40,666 bases of DNA from an uncultured Clostridia bacterium (GTDB lineage: Bacteria; Bacillota; Clostridia; Oscillospirales; Ruminococcaceae), in the NCBI GenBank assembly GCA_947627985.1, contig CANQYD010000017.1, forward strand, positions 1-40,666, read 5' to 3'. The notes below the pieces were generated by a model, which was not told where the DNA came from, made no database searches, and saw only the letters and a program-made list of their open reading frames with translations. Positions 17,230 through 25,349 of this stretch are shown here, in pieces. Position 1 is the first letter of the stretch; every line of letters starts with the position of its first letter. Position numbers and translations under genes: made by a program.

Positions 17230-19671
17230 TCAACCCATCACAACCTCGACCTCATGCTCCGTTCCCTTCTCAAACACCGGCAGCACGCTTCCCGAAATCC
17301 TCACGCCGTCGCAAAGGACCGATTTGACGCCCTTTGACACATGCTCCGGATTCTTAACCTTTACATTGTACCTGATACCACGATAAAGCCTTGAAATCTC
17401 GAATCCGTCCCAATCCGACGGTATCGACGGGTCGAGCTTAAGACCGTCATAGTCGGGCTGCACGCCTAAAATATACTGCGAAATCGCGACGAAATTCCAC
17501 GCCGCTGTTCCCGTCAGCCAGGAGTTCTTGGCTTCGCCCATCATGCCTGCGGGCGCGTCTTTTCCGGCGACCATCTGGGCGTAGACATAGGGCTCGGTGC
17601 GGTGAATTTCCGAGATATCCTCCAAAAATGCCGGGGCGATCTTGGAATAATATTCAAACGCCCTGTCCCCGTGACCCACAAATGCCTCGGCACAGATTAT
17701 CCACGCGTTGTTGTGGCAGAAGACGCCCGCGTTCTCCTTGAAGCCCTGCGGATAGGTCGAAATCTCGCCGTATTCGACGTAGTATTTTGTATATGCGGGA
17801 TTATTGAGCACCAGCCCCCGCTCGCAGGCAAGATATTTGTTGACGCTTTCGAGCGCCCTCAGATCCTTGCCGGATTCCTTGCCGAGACCCGACAGTACGG
17901 CAAAACCCTGGGGCTCGATGAATATCTTGCCCTCTTCGCATTCCTTGGACCCGACCTTTCTGCCGAAGTCGTCGTATGCGCGCAGGAACCATTCGCCGTC
18001 CCAGCCGTCCTTCATGACCGCTTCGGTCATTTTTTTGACTGCCGCTTCGGCTTCCTCAGCCTCAGCTTTCATGCCCTCGTGCTTGCAGATTTTTATATAT
18101 TCCGGCACGATGAAGGTAAACATAGCCGCGACAAGCACCGACTCGGCGACTTTGCCGTCTTTTGACGTCGTCGTCTGGAAGCTCTCGCCCGATTCTGTCG
18201 AGAAGCAGTTGAGGTTCAGGCAGTCGTTCCAGTCGGCTCTCATGATGAGCGGAAGCCCGTGGGGACCCAAGTTCTCCGCGACCCGCTTGTAGCTCATCGT
18301 CAGGTGATGCATCATCGGCTTTGCGATGCTCTCGTCGTTATCGTAGGGCACGCTTACATTTAAGATATCCCAATCCCCGGTCTCCTTGATATACTGCGCG
18401 ACCGCAAGGATCATCCAAAGCGGATCGTCCGAGAAGTTTCCGCCGATCTCGCCGTTGCCCTTTTTGGTGAGCGGCTGATACTGATGATAGCAGCTGCCGT
18501 CCGGCATTTGAGTTGAGGCAAGATCGATAAGGCGCTCTCTTGCGCGGTCGGGTATCTGATGCATGAACCCGAGAAGGTCCTGATTTGAATCTCTGAAGCC
18601 CATTCCCCTGCCGATACCGCTTTCAAAATAGGAAGCGGAGCGGGACATATTAAACGTCACCATGCACTGATACTGATTCCAGATATTGACCATTCTGTCA
18701 ACTCTTTCATCGGGGGATTTCACGCTGAACTGCGACAGCAGCGAATCCCAATATGCATTCAATTTCTCAAGCGCTTCATCAGCCTTTTTCGGGTTGCCGA
18801 GGCTGTTTATGATATCGTGTGCTCTTTCTTTTCTGATGGTCCCGTCGGGGTTGAATTTCTGATCGACGGGGTTTTCGACATATCCCAAAATATAAACGAG
18901 CTCTTTTGATTCACCCGGCTCCAAAGTTATCTCCACGCGATGCGAAGCAATAGGCGACCAGCCGTGAGCCACGGAGTTGCGGGACTTGTCCTCAAAGACG
19001 GCGTCCGGCTTGTCAAAGCCGTTATAAAGACCCATGAAGCTCTCGCGATCGGTGTCGAACCCCGAAATCGGCTCGGAGCAGTGATAGAAGGCATAGTGAT
19101 TTCTTCTCTCGCGGTATTCCGTCTTGTGATACAGGGTCGAGCCCTCGATCTCGACTTCGCCGGTCGAGAAGTTGCGCTGGAAGTTGGTGGAGTCGTCGTT
19201 GGCGTCCCATAGGCACCACTCCACAAAGCTGAACATCGAAAAGCTCTTCTTCTGCCCGGAGGTGTTCGTGAGTTTTACCTTATGCACCTCAGCCGCGATA
19301 TCCACCGGGACAAAGAAGGTCAGCTCTGCTCTGATACCGCCGTTTTCGCCGGTGATGACGGTATATCCCATTCCGTGGCGGCAGGAGTAGCTCTCAAGAT
19401 CTCTCTTAACGGGAGACCACGACGGGCTCCAGACCGAGCCGCCGTCGTTTATGTAGAAATATCTTCCTCCCATATCCACCGGGACGTTGTTGTAGCGGTA
19501 GCGGGTGATCCTTCTGAGCCTTGCGTCGCGGTAGAAGCAGTATCCTCCCGCGGTGTTTGATATCAGCCCGAAAAAGCCGTCGGTGCCGAGGTAGTTGATC
19601 CACGGATAAGGCGTCTTTGGGCTTGTGACGACATATTCTCTTTTGGCGTCGTCGAAGTGACCGAATTTCAT
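17230..19671 (-). CDS. Cellobiose phosphorylase (GH94)
   Basis: An 813-residue cytosolic enzyme of glycoside hydrolase family 94, which splits cellobiose with phosphate to glucose 1-phosphate and glucose. The start is the ATG at 19671 with GGAGG 7 nt upstream; an in-frame ATG five codons earlier lacks a site. The N-terminal beta-sandwich domain (about 1-300) contains [18 protein letters not shown] and an SPSWSPV segment. The alpha/alpha-barrel carries [16 protein letters not shown] and ADWNDCLNL, with the family's catalytic acid Asp at D483. The conserved FCHNNAW follows. Length is typical for cellobiose phosphorylase rather than the larger cellodextrin phosphorylases. The gene is monocistronic with a strong promoter, divergent from an XRE regulator that could control it; that link is inference. 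Confidence 0.92.
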   Translation of the reverse strand: MKFGHFDDAKREYVVTSPKTPYPWINYLGTDGFFGLISNTAGGYCFYRDARLRRITRYRYNNVPVDMGGRYFYINDGGSVWSPSWSPVKRDLESYSCRHGMGYTVITGENGGIRAELTFFVPVDIAAEVHKVKLTNTSGQKKSFSMFSFVEWCLWDANDDSTNFQRNFSTGEVEIEGSTLYHKTEYRERRNHYAFYHCSEPISGFDTDRESFMGLYNGFDKPDAVFEDKSRNSVAHGWSPIASHRVEITLEPGESKELVYILGYVENPVDQKFNPDGTIRKERAHDIINSLGNPKKADEALEKLNAYWDSLLSQFSVKSPDERVDRMVNIWNQYQCMVTFNMSRSASYFESGIGRGMGFRDSNQDLLGFMHQIPDRARERLIDLASTQMPDGSCYHQYQPLTKKGNGEIGGNFSDDPLWMILAVAQYIKETGDWDILNVSVPYDNDESIAKPMMHHLTMSYKRVAENLGPHGLPLIMRADWNDCLNLNCFSTESGESFQTTTSKDGKVAESVLVAAMFTFIVPEYIKICKHEGMKAEAEEAEAAVKKMTEAVMKDGWDGEWFLRAYDDFGRKVGSKECEEGKIFIEPQGFAVLSGLGKESGKDLRALESVNKYLACERGLVLNNPAYTKYYVEYGEISTYPQGFKENAGVFCHNNAWIICAEAFVGHGDRAFEYYSKIAPAFLEDISEIHRTEPYVYAQMVAGKDAPAGMMGEAKNSWLTGTAAWNFVAISQYILGVQPDYDGLKLDPSIPSDWDGFEISRLYRGIRYNVKVKNPEHVSKGVKSVLCDGVRISGSVLPVFEKGTEHEVEVVMG

Positions 19672-19704
19672 GATTATTCCTCCCATCGTAAGGTTGCTGT
19701 ATCA

Positions 19705-19733
19705 ATTATACAACAATCAAGCCTGTTTGTAAA
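19705..19733 (-). promoter_or_regulatory. Sigma-A promoter of the cellobiose phosphorylase gene
   Basis: On the minus strand TTTACA (19728-19733), a 17-bp spacer and TATAAT (19705-19710), 33 nt from the ATG. The same pair of hexamers and spacing is found upstream of the Fn3 gene and of iorA. Confidence 0.82.
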
Positions 19734-19782
19734 TAATTTTTGAAAATTTTTTCCCGAGCAGCCTTTTTCGCTTTTTATGGGG

Positions 19783-19811
19783 ATGACATCTCAGCCCGGA
19801 TATGCTAAAAT
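19783..19811 (+). promoter_or_regulatory. Probable promoter of the XRE regulator gene
   Basis: ATGACA (19783-19788), a 17-bp spacer and TAAAAT (19806-19811) with an upstream TG that would make an extended -10. It lies just ahead of AAAGGAGGG, the ribosome binding site of the regulator gene. Confidence 0.6.
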
Positions 19812-19835
19812 AAAATAAAAAAAGGAGGGATCATC

Positions 19836-20354
19836 ACGGACACGGTAAAAATCGGCAAGTTCATATCCGAGCTTCGGCATGAGCGGGGCATGAACCAGAG
19901 CGCCTTCGGCGAGCTCTTCGGGGTGAGCAACAAGACGGTTTCAAGGTGGGAGACGGGGACTTATCTTCCTCCCGTCGAGATCTTGGAGCTGATGTCCCGG
20001 GAGTTCGGCGTCACCATCAACGAGATCATCGCGGGTGAGAGAATGCAGCCCGGGGAATTTGAAAAAAGAGCGGAGGAAAATCTCAAATCCGTTCTTCGGT
20101 GCTCGGCGTTCACATTCAAAGAAAAAGAGGAATATTTTTCAAAGCACTGGGAGAAGCTGCATATTGCACTCAGGATACTTTCGGCGCTCATATGCCTCGG
20201 GATATTTATAATCGGCATATATCAAAAGAGCGCGCTTACCGTAACATTCGCGGCGATTCTGACGGCTGCGGTATCGATCATCTTATACAACATGAAGCGC
20301 TCATACGTCGAGAAAAAGACCTATCTTGAAGATAAAAATTTTAAAGATGAATAA
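19836..20354 (+). CDS. XRE-family helix-turn-helix regulator with two transmembrane helices
   Basis: DNA-binding HTH_3 domain at the N-terminus (ISELRHERGMNQ, then FGELFGVSNKTVSRWETG, then LPPVEILELMSREFGVTINE), a charged middle, two hydrophobic helices (HIALRILSALICLGIFIIG and VTFAAILTAAVSIIL) and a basic tail. The first ATG is at 19890, but starting there removes helix 1 of the HTH and leaves the strong GGAGG at 19824-19828 over 60 nt away. In frame 7 nt after that GGAGG stands ACG (19836), preceded by ATC, giving TDTVKIGKFISELRHERG, a normal XRE N-terminus. I therefore place the start at the ACG, as a non-canonical or mutated start codon; the conservative alternative is 19890. It may regulate a divergent or adjacent gene; targets are unknown. 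Confidence 0.75.
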   Translation, partial: TDTVKIGKFISELRHERGMNQSAFGELFGVSNKTVSRWETGTYLPPVEILELMSREFGVTINEIIAGERMQPGEFEKRAEENLKSVLRCSAFTFKEKEEYFSKHWEKLHIALRILSALICLGIFIIGIYQKSALTVTFAAILTAAVSIILYNMKRSYVEKKTYLEDKNFKDE

Positions 20355-20443
20355 ACGGCAAGAAAGAGGGCAAGAATAACTTTGCCCGAGCATTTTCGGG
20401 TTTATCGGTCATTTCAAGCGAAGCTTTGTACGAAAGGATGAAA

Positions 20444-20656
20444 ATGATGAAAATACTGGATAGAATCGCCCTCTTTCTTTTGATAGTCGGCGGCGTCAAC
20501 TGGGGTCTCGTCGGGATTTTCGGCTTCGACCTTGTAGCCTATCTCTTCGGCGGCTCCGCAGGGCTGATCTCGAGGATCATCTACACCGTCGTCGCCCTCT
20601 GCGCCGTCTGGTGCATATCTCTTTACTTCCGCAACTCCCGGCTTATAGAGGAGTAG
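20444..20656 (+). CDS. DUF378 family small membrane protein
   Basis: A 70-residue protein matching the DUF378 (YuzA-like) family: LDRIALFLLIVGGVNWGLVG, FDLVAYLFG, then a second membrane helix IIYTVVALCAVWCISLYF. The conserved GGVNWGL is clear. The GAAAGG at 20432-20437 lies 6 nt before the ATG at 20444 (9 nt before a second ATG at 20447), so one of these is the start rather than the upstream TTG or ATG. Two transmembrane segments span nearly the whole protein. Function is unknown. It follows the XRE gene by 89 nt, with a weak CCCGA/TCGGG hairpin (20385-20400) between them, so co-transcription is uncertain. Confidence 0.85.
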   Translation: MMKILDRIALFLLIVGGVNWGLVGIFGFDLVAYLFGGSAGLISRIIYTVVALCAVWCISLYFRNSRLIEE

Positions 20657-20662
20657 GATATA

Positions 20663-20702
20663 AAAAATACAGAGCAGGAAAAATCTTGCTCTGTATTTTT
20701 TT
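20663..20702. terminator. Bidirectional terminator between the DUF378 gene and iorB
   Basis: A 16-bp stem with one G-U pair (20663-20678 with 20685-20700): central ACAGAGCA/TGCTCTGT flanked by A-runs and T-runs on both sides. It fits termination of the rightward DUF378 gene and of the leftward iorAB operon. Confidence 0.88.
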
Positions 20703-20703
20703 C

Positions 20704-21276
20704 TTATCTCCGATACCCGAGATCGAACGCCCTGAGGTTTATTTCAAGAGTTTTGGGCGGGACGGATGTCTTGATAGCCTCCACCCAGACCTCTTTCGGG
20801 ATATCCTGCCTCTTTGCGGCGGCTCCCAAGAGCACGATATTTGCCGACTTCGGGCTTCCCGCTTCCTCGGCAAGTTTATCGGCGGGAAGGGAGATCACCG
20901 ATGTTCCCATATCCGAAATTTTATTAAGAATATTTTCGGGATATTTTTCCTTGCCCATGATGACGGGCGCCGGGTCGAGCTTTTGGGTGCTCGATATCAG
21001 TACCCCCTCGGGCTTTAAGTAGCTGAGCCACCTTGCGGATTCAAGCTCTTCAAAGGAGATGATCATATCCGCTTCGCCTTTGTCGATGACGGGGGACCAG
21101 ACCTTGTCCCCGAATCTTACATATGTGACGACCGAGCCGCCTCTTTGGGACATGCCGTGTACCTCGCTGACCTTGACGTCGTAGCCCTGCTCAAGATAGA
21201 CTTTGCCCATGATCTTTGAAGCCAAGAGCGTTCCCTGTCCGCCCACGCCGACGATAAGAATATTTGTAACTGCCAT
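20704..21276 (-). CDS. iorB: Indolepyruvate:ferredoxin oxidoreductase, beta subunit
   Basis: A 190-residue subunit of the oxygen-sensitive enzyme that oxidatively decarboxylates aryl pyruvates (from Trp, Phe, Tyr) to aryl-acetyl-CoA with reduction of ferredoxin. The N-terminus NILIVGVGGQGTLLASKIMG is the glycine-rich motif of the gamma-type domain of pyruvate:ferredoxin oxidoreductases, followed by VSEVHGMSQRGGSV. Length is normal. Its ATG directly abuts the iorA stop (TGAATG), with AGGAGGG inside the end of iorA, so the two are translationally linked. Confidence 0.93.
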   Translation of the reverse strand: MAVTNILIVGVGGQGTLLASKIMGKVYLEQGYDVKVSEVHGMSQRGGSVVTYVRFGDKVWSPVIDKGEADMIISFEELESARWLSYLKPEGVLISSTQKLDPAPVIMGKEKYPENILNKISDMGTSVISLPADKLAEEAGSPKSANIVLLGAAAKRQDIPKEVWVEAIKTSVPPKTLEINLRAFDLGYRR

Positions 21277-23016
21277 TCAGATTCCCTCCTTTTTGATAGC
21301 GCCGAATTTGCACGCGTAGCCGCATATCCCGCAGCCGAGGCACTGCAAGGGGTCGATGAGCGCCTTGCCGTCTTTTTGCGAAAGCGCCGGGCAGCCCACA
21401 TTCAGGCATGCCTTACAGCCGACGCATTTATCCCGATCTACCTCCAAAGGCGCCGAGTGTCTGACATTTTTTAAAAGCGCGCAGGGTCTTCTTGCGATGA
21501 TTAAAGAAGGCTCGTCCTTTGAAAGCTCCTCCAAAACCGTTGACCTCGTCGATTCAACATCATAGGGATCGACCACCCTGACGCTCCGATACCCGACCGC
21601 TTTGGCAAGCGCTTCGAGATCTACGGCTGCCGTCGGGTCGCCCTTTATCGTGAGACCGTTTGCGGGATTGTTCTGGTGCCCGGTCATGCCGGTGATGGAG
21701 TTGTCGAGGACGATGACGGTCGAGATTCCCTGATTGTAGGAAATGTCGATGAGCCCGGTAATGCCGGAGTGAACAAATGTCGAATCACCTATTACCGCGA
21801 CGGATTTTTTCGCCTGCTCCTTGCCTCTTACGGTGTTAAAGCCGTGCAGACCGCTGACCGACGCGCCCATGCAAAGCACAGAATCGATCTGAGCGAGCGG
21901 TGCCTGAGCGCCCAAGGAGTAGCAGCCGATGTCGCCGCTGACATAGAGTCCCAAGCCCTTTAAAGCGTAGAAGAGACCCCTGTGCGGGCAGCCCGCGCAG
22001 AGCATCGGGGGACGGGCTGTCACGCCTTCGGAAATGCTGCGGCAGGGCAGCTCTTCGCCCAAGATCGCCTTTCTGATTATGGACTGCGAGAACTCGCCTT
22101 CAAATGAAAACAGCTCCTTGCCGACGACCTTTATGCCGTGTTTTAAGCAGTGGCTTTCGATGATGTCGTCAAGCTCCTCGACGACGATCACCCGATCGAC
22201 ACCTTCCGCAAATTTTTTGATGAGATCGACGGGCAGGGGATTCACCATGCCGAGCTTCAAATAGCTTGCGCCGTCGCCCAAGGCTTCTTTTGCGTATACA
22301 TATGACGAGCCAGCCGCGATTATCCCGAGCTTTTTATCGCCCCACTCGATCCGGTTGACCCCGGACGTTTCGGCATATTCCTTAAGCTTTATGAGCCTCT
22401 CCTCGACCTTTTTGTGCGCGATCCTTGCCATCGCCGGCATCATGACGTTTTTGGTGACGTTTTTCTCGTACCTGCGCAGAGGCAGCTCTTCCCGGTCATA
22501 TAATTCAACGGGAGAACGGGAGTGGGATATTCTCGTCGAGAGCCGCAGGAGGACGGGGGTATCGAAATCCTCCGAAATCCTATAAGCAAGTTTAGCGTAG
22601 TCGCGGCACTCCGAGGAGTCGCAGGGTTCAAGCATCGGGACTTTTGAAGCGATCGCGTGGCGGCGGGAGTCCTGCTCGTTCTGGGAGGAATGCATTCCCG
22701 GATCGTCGGCGACGGCGCATACCAAGCCCGCGTTAGAGCCTATGTAAGACGCGGTGTAGAGGGGGTCTGCGGCGACGTTGAGACCGACGTGCTTCATCGC
22801 GCAAAAGCTTCTCGCGCCGCCGAGAGAAGCCCCGAATGCCGCCTCGAAAGCGACCTTTTCGTTGGGAGCCCATTCGCAGTAGATTTCGTCGTATTTCACC
22901 GCAGATTCGGTGATCTCGGTGGACGGCGTGCCCGGGTATGCCGAGACAAACTTCACGCCGGCTTCATAGAGACCGCGGGCGACAGCCTCGTTGCCCAAAA
23001 GTAGTGTTTTAGCCAT
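21277..23016 (-). CDS. iorA: Indolepyruvate:ferredoxin oxidoreductase, alpha subunit
   Basis: A 579-residue catalytic subunit. The start is the ATG at 23016 with GGAGG 4 nt upstream, giving MAKTLLLGNEAVARGLYEAG; an earlier ATG at 23049 has no such site. Domain I (pyrimidine-binding) is marked by SAYPGTPSTEI. The thiamine diphosphate domain carries CAGCPHRGLFY, SGDIGCYSLG, VIGDSTFVHSG and DNSITGMTGHQNNP. Two 4Fe-4S ferredoxin motifs end the protein: CVGCKACLNVGCP and CLGCGICGYACKFGA. This is the full domain set of IorA. It indicates fermentation of aromatic amino acids and an anaerobic host. It is transcribed from a strong promoter with a leader of about 55 nt. Confidence 0.95.
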   Translation of the reverse strand: MAKTLLLGNEAVARGLYEAGVKFVSAYPGTPSTEITESAVKYDEIYCEWAPNEKVAFEAAFGASLGGARSFCAMKHVGLNVAADPLYTASYIGSNAGLVCAVADDPGMHSSQNEQDSRRHAIASKVPMLEPCDSSECRDYAKLAYRISEDFDTPVLLRLSTRISHSRSPVELYDREELPLRRYEKNVTKNVMMPAMARIAHKKVEERLIKLKEYAETSGVNRIEWGDKKLGIIAAGSSYVYAKEALGDGASYLKLGMVNPLPVDLIKKFAEGVDRVIVVEELDDIIESHCLKHGIKVVGKELFSFEGEFSQSIIRKAILGEELPCRSISEGVTARPPMLCAGCPHRGLFYALKGLGLYVSGDIGCYSLGAQAPLAQIDSVLCMGASVSGLHGFNTVRGKEQAKKSVAVIGDSTFVHSGITGLIDISYNQGISTVIVLDNSITGMTGHQNNPANGLTIKGDPTAAVDLEALAKAVGYRSVRVVDPYDVESTRSTVLEELSKDEPSLIIARRPCALLKNVRHSAPLEVDRDKCVGCKACLNVGCPALSQKDGKALIDPLQCLGCGICGYACKFGAIKKEGI

Positions 23017-23077
23017 AATACCTCCGGATTTACTGTATTTCCCGCTCATGCTGCGCCGGCGGGATATAGATGTTTTT

Positions 23078-23106
23078 ATTATATCATAAAGGCGGGGTGT
23101 TGTAAA
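23078..23106 (-). promoter_or_regulatory. Sigma-A promoter of iorAB
   Basis: On the minus strand TTTACA (23101-23106), a 17-bp spacer and TATAAT (23078-23083). A 9-bp hairpin GATGCGGTC/GACCGCATC (23124-23146) followed by TTTT on the minus strand lies just upstream and may insulate the promoter. Confidence 0.82.
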
Positions 23107-23314
23107 GGGGAATCGATGGAAAAGATGCGGTCAAAGCGACCGCATCAAGAGGACAGAGGTCGGAAATCAGATATCAGAATTTCAAGGTGTCGCCGTTGGC
23201 GACAGATTTAATTAGCGAGGATAATGAGGGCTGTTTGTACACTCCCCGATGGAAATTTCACCGTATATACACATACCATGCAGGATATATATCGAAGGCG
23301 GACAGCATATAATG

Positions 23315-23342
23315 AAAGAGGCAGTAAAACTGCCTCTTTTTA
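23315..23342 (+). terminator. Plus-strand intrinsic terminator without an upstream gene
   Basis: Perfect 11-bp stem AAAGAGGCAGT/ACTGCCTCTTT with an AAA loop, followed by a T-rich run. No plus-strand coding sequence precedes it, so it may end a small RNA or be a remnant of a lost gene. The stem core is nearly the same as the terminator at 15685. Confidence 0.7.
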
Positions 23343-23528
23343 TCTCACAATAAATCAATTCTCAACCCCTTAGCAGTATTCCCCCGCGTAAAACCGTTGA
23401 GACTTTACTCGGGTAAAATGTTGAAAACTTTTGAGTTTGCAACCGTTTTCGCCCTGCAAAGCTCGGATTTGTCAACATTTTCAACAGCTTTATCAACACT
23501 TTCCGCTTCATATACCCCCTGTAATGTT

Positions 23529-23570
23529 AAAAACTACCCACCGGCGCTTTAGCACGGTGGGATGATTTTT
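23529..23570. terminator. Probable terminator of the Gld-like cassette
   Basis: A 7-bp stem CCCACCG/CGGTGGG (23537-23543 with 23555-23561). On the minus strand it is followed by TAGTTTTT, and on the plus strand by ATGATTTTTT. It lies 28 nt past the stop of the last gene of the leftward cassette. Confidence 0.7.
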
Positions 23571-23588
23571 TATCAATAATTTTACCCC

Positions 23589-23858
23589 TTACTGCCTCGC
23601 GAGCCAGTCGCAGGCGAGGTCCAAAGCCTCGTAAAGAGAATCCTTTTTGGCGGTCTTTGTGATCCTCTTCATCGGGTCGATGCTGTCGTCGGTCAGCATT
23701 CTGTAGAGCTTGACCTCCGTCGCGCAGTTGACCTCCCCGACGCTGTTTTTGCCGGAAAGCGTCATGTAGACGACTTCGCTGTCCCCCATTCTTCCGAAGT
23801 AAATTTCGTTGCCCTTCCTGACGAGCGGCATGCCCTTGTACTCAAAAAATTTCGTCAT
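23589..23858 (-). CDS. Conserved small protein of unknown function, last gene of the Gld-like cassette
   Basis: An 89-residue soluble protein with no signal peptide or membrane helix. The sequence is a mix of short predicted beta-strands (PLVRKGNEIYFG, EVVYMTL) and a C-terminal helix (LYEALDLACDWLARQ). The start has AAGGAGAC 6 nt upstream. It follows the DUF4340 gene by 15 nt, so it is probably co-transcribed with the ABC cassette. I do not recognise a named family. Its constant association with the cassette would have to be tested in other genomes. Confidence 0.7.
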   Translation of the reverse strand: MTKFFEYKGMPLVRKGNEIYFGRMGDSEVVYMTLSGKNSVGEVNCATEVKLYRMLTDDSIDPMKRITKTAKKDSLYEALDLACDWLARQ

Positions 23859-23873
23859 GACTGTCTCCTTCCT

Positions 23874-25349
23874 TTACCAGACGATCTGTAAATCTTCGCC
23901 CTTTGCGCCGTTTTTGAATGCCTCGATGTTCTGCCTCAGCACCTGCAGATAGCCGATCGGCTGAGAGAAGCTCGTGGTGCCGTTGAGCTTGACGGCGACG
24001 CGATTAGCTCCGATGTCGTAGAATTCGAGATTGTCGCCGAAGCCGTCTTTTTTGATGATGTCCATCTTCGCGATGAGTTTATCCTCCGGGGGATCGTCAA
24101 AGCATAAGTCGTCGATCGGGCAGCGGAGAATGAATTGGTAGAATATCTTGAAATCCTCCCCGTCAAATTCCTCGCCGTCCACTTTTCCCGATACCGCTGC
24201 CGCTTCCTCGTCGCCGTCAACGTCGAAGTGATATTTGACGGGATCGTCGCCGAAGTATTCTATGTCGATGTGGTCGAGTTTATAGATATAGTTCGAGGTC
24301 ATCATCGACGATAAAATGTCGATCGGCATGAACGTCGCCCACGGCACTTCAGAGGAATCGAAGACGTATATCACGTCGATCCCCCGGTAATAGCAGTAAT
24401 ACTGAGCCGGGACCGACGTGGGTTCGCCGTTTTCATCGACCTCATACGCAGCCACGTTTCCGATGTCAAGATGATAATTCTGAAGCTCGGCGTCGTAATC
24501 GACGGTGCAGAAGGGATCGTCAAGACCGTACTCCTTAAAGTCCTCCTCCGTCGGGTGAACGCAGGCTACGTCGGCAGCCGTGAGCCCCCAGATACCGTAT
24601 AAGACGGCGTTTGAGTTGGTGATGTCGAGATATGCGTACACCGGCTCTATCATGACCTGCGAGGAAGCCATCGAGACCTCGTCGGAGGCGTAATTTTTGG
24701 TGTCGTCCTCAAAACGGATATCGTAGTCGAGGTCCTTTCTCGTGACGGTCATCCAGTCGATCGTCGGAGCCGTATTGTTATTTGTCAGCTCCTCGGTGAC
24801 GATGAGGCTGAGAAATTCCGTCTCGTCCTCCAAGAAATAGGAAGATGTGCTCTTTAGGACGGTGTAGACGTCGTTTGACCCGCCTACTCTTACATATCTT
24901 GTGTTGTCCTCGGGGGTGTCGTTTCCGACAAAGAGGGAATATTCCGTCCCGTCCCTTAAAACCACGTCTGTCCGGGAAACGGGATTTTCCTCCGAAAGAC
25001 CGTATTTATCAAGGTCCGCTGCGTTTTCCTCTACAAGAGCCTGCGCCGTCATTTCCGCGGCGCACCTTGCCATAGCAGCCATGATGGTGGAATTCTGCCG
25101 AAGCCCGTCAAAATCGTCGATGACAAAACCTCTTGCGCCGTTTCGCACGGTGTATTCCCCCGTTGCGTTGTGAACGGTCATCGTCGCCACGTCGTCGCGG
25201 CTGTATCCGATGATCGATATCCCGGCGCTCCCGGAATCATCTTCCTCGACCTCTTCCTTGGGCTGCGTCAGAATGAGTATCGCCAAAACGATCGCCATTG
25301 AGACCACAAAAAGCCCGATAATAAGGAGGGTGCGCGTTTTTTTCTGCAT
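23874..25349 (-). CDS. DUF4340 domain protein, membrane-anchored
   Basis: A 491-residue protein with a short cytoplasmic N-terminus (MQKKTR), one transmembrane helix (about 8-28) and a large extracytoplasmic part. The repeated DUF4340-type pattern is visible: DKYGLSEENP, SLFVGNDTPEDNTRYVRVGGSNDVYTV, then a second EYGLDDPFCTVDYD and LDIGNVAAYEVDENGE. The start codon overlaps the stop of the GldG-like gene by one base (TAATG), which indicates translational coupling. In this family's usual setting the protein is encoded beside GldG-like proteins and an ABC-2 transporter. The substrate is unknown. It is rich in acidic residues. Confidence 0.87.
   Translation of the reverse strand: MQKKTRTLLIIGLFVVSMAIVLAILILTQPKEEVEEDDSGSAGISIIGYSRDDVATMTVHNATGEYTVRNGARGFVIDDFDGLRQNSTIMAAMARCAAEMTAQALVEENAADLDKYGLSEENPVSRTDVVLRDGTEYSLFVGNDTPEDNTRYVRVGGSNDVYTVLKSTSSYFLEDETEFLSLIVTEELTNNNTAPTIDWMTVTRKDLDYDIRFEDDTKNYASDEVSMASSQVMIEPVYAYLDITNSNAVLYGIWGLTAADVACVHPTEEDFKEYGLDDPFCTVDYDAELQNYHLDIGNVAAYEVDENGEPTSVPAQYYCYYRGIDVIYVFDSSEVPWATFMPIDILSSMMTSNYIYKLDHIDIEYFGDDPVKYHFDVDGDEEAAAVSGKVDGEEFDGEDFKIFYQFILRCPIDDLCFDDPPEDKLIAKMDIIKKDGFGDNLEFYDIGANRVAVKLNGTTSFSQPIGYLQVLRQNIEAFKNGAKGEDLQIVW

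Larger units (their letters stand above)
23107..23588. other. Non-coding region with several hairpins and repeated TCAACA motifs
   Basis: About 480 bp without a credible gene, between the leftward 89-aa protein gene and the iorA promoter. It contains a minus-strand terminator-like hairpin at 23124-23146, a plus-strand terminator at 23315-23342 with no gene upstream on that strand, a cluster of TT(G/T/A)TCAACA 9-mers (23419-23498) and a hairpin at 23537-23561 next to the gene end. Confidence 0.65.

Noticed and set aside
23419-23498. Chromosomal replication origin
   Set aside because: DnaA-like 9-mers are imperfect, no dnaA, dnaN or AT-rich unwinding region is nearby, and gene orientation does not switch in the way expected at an origin.
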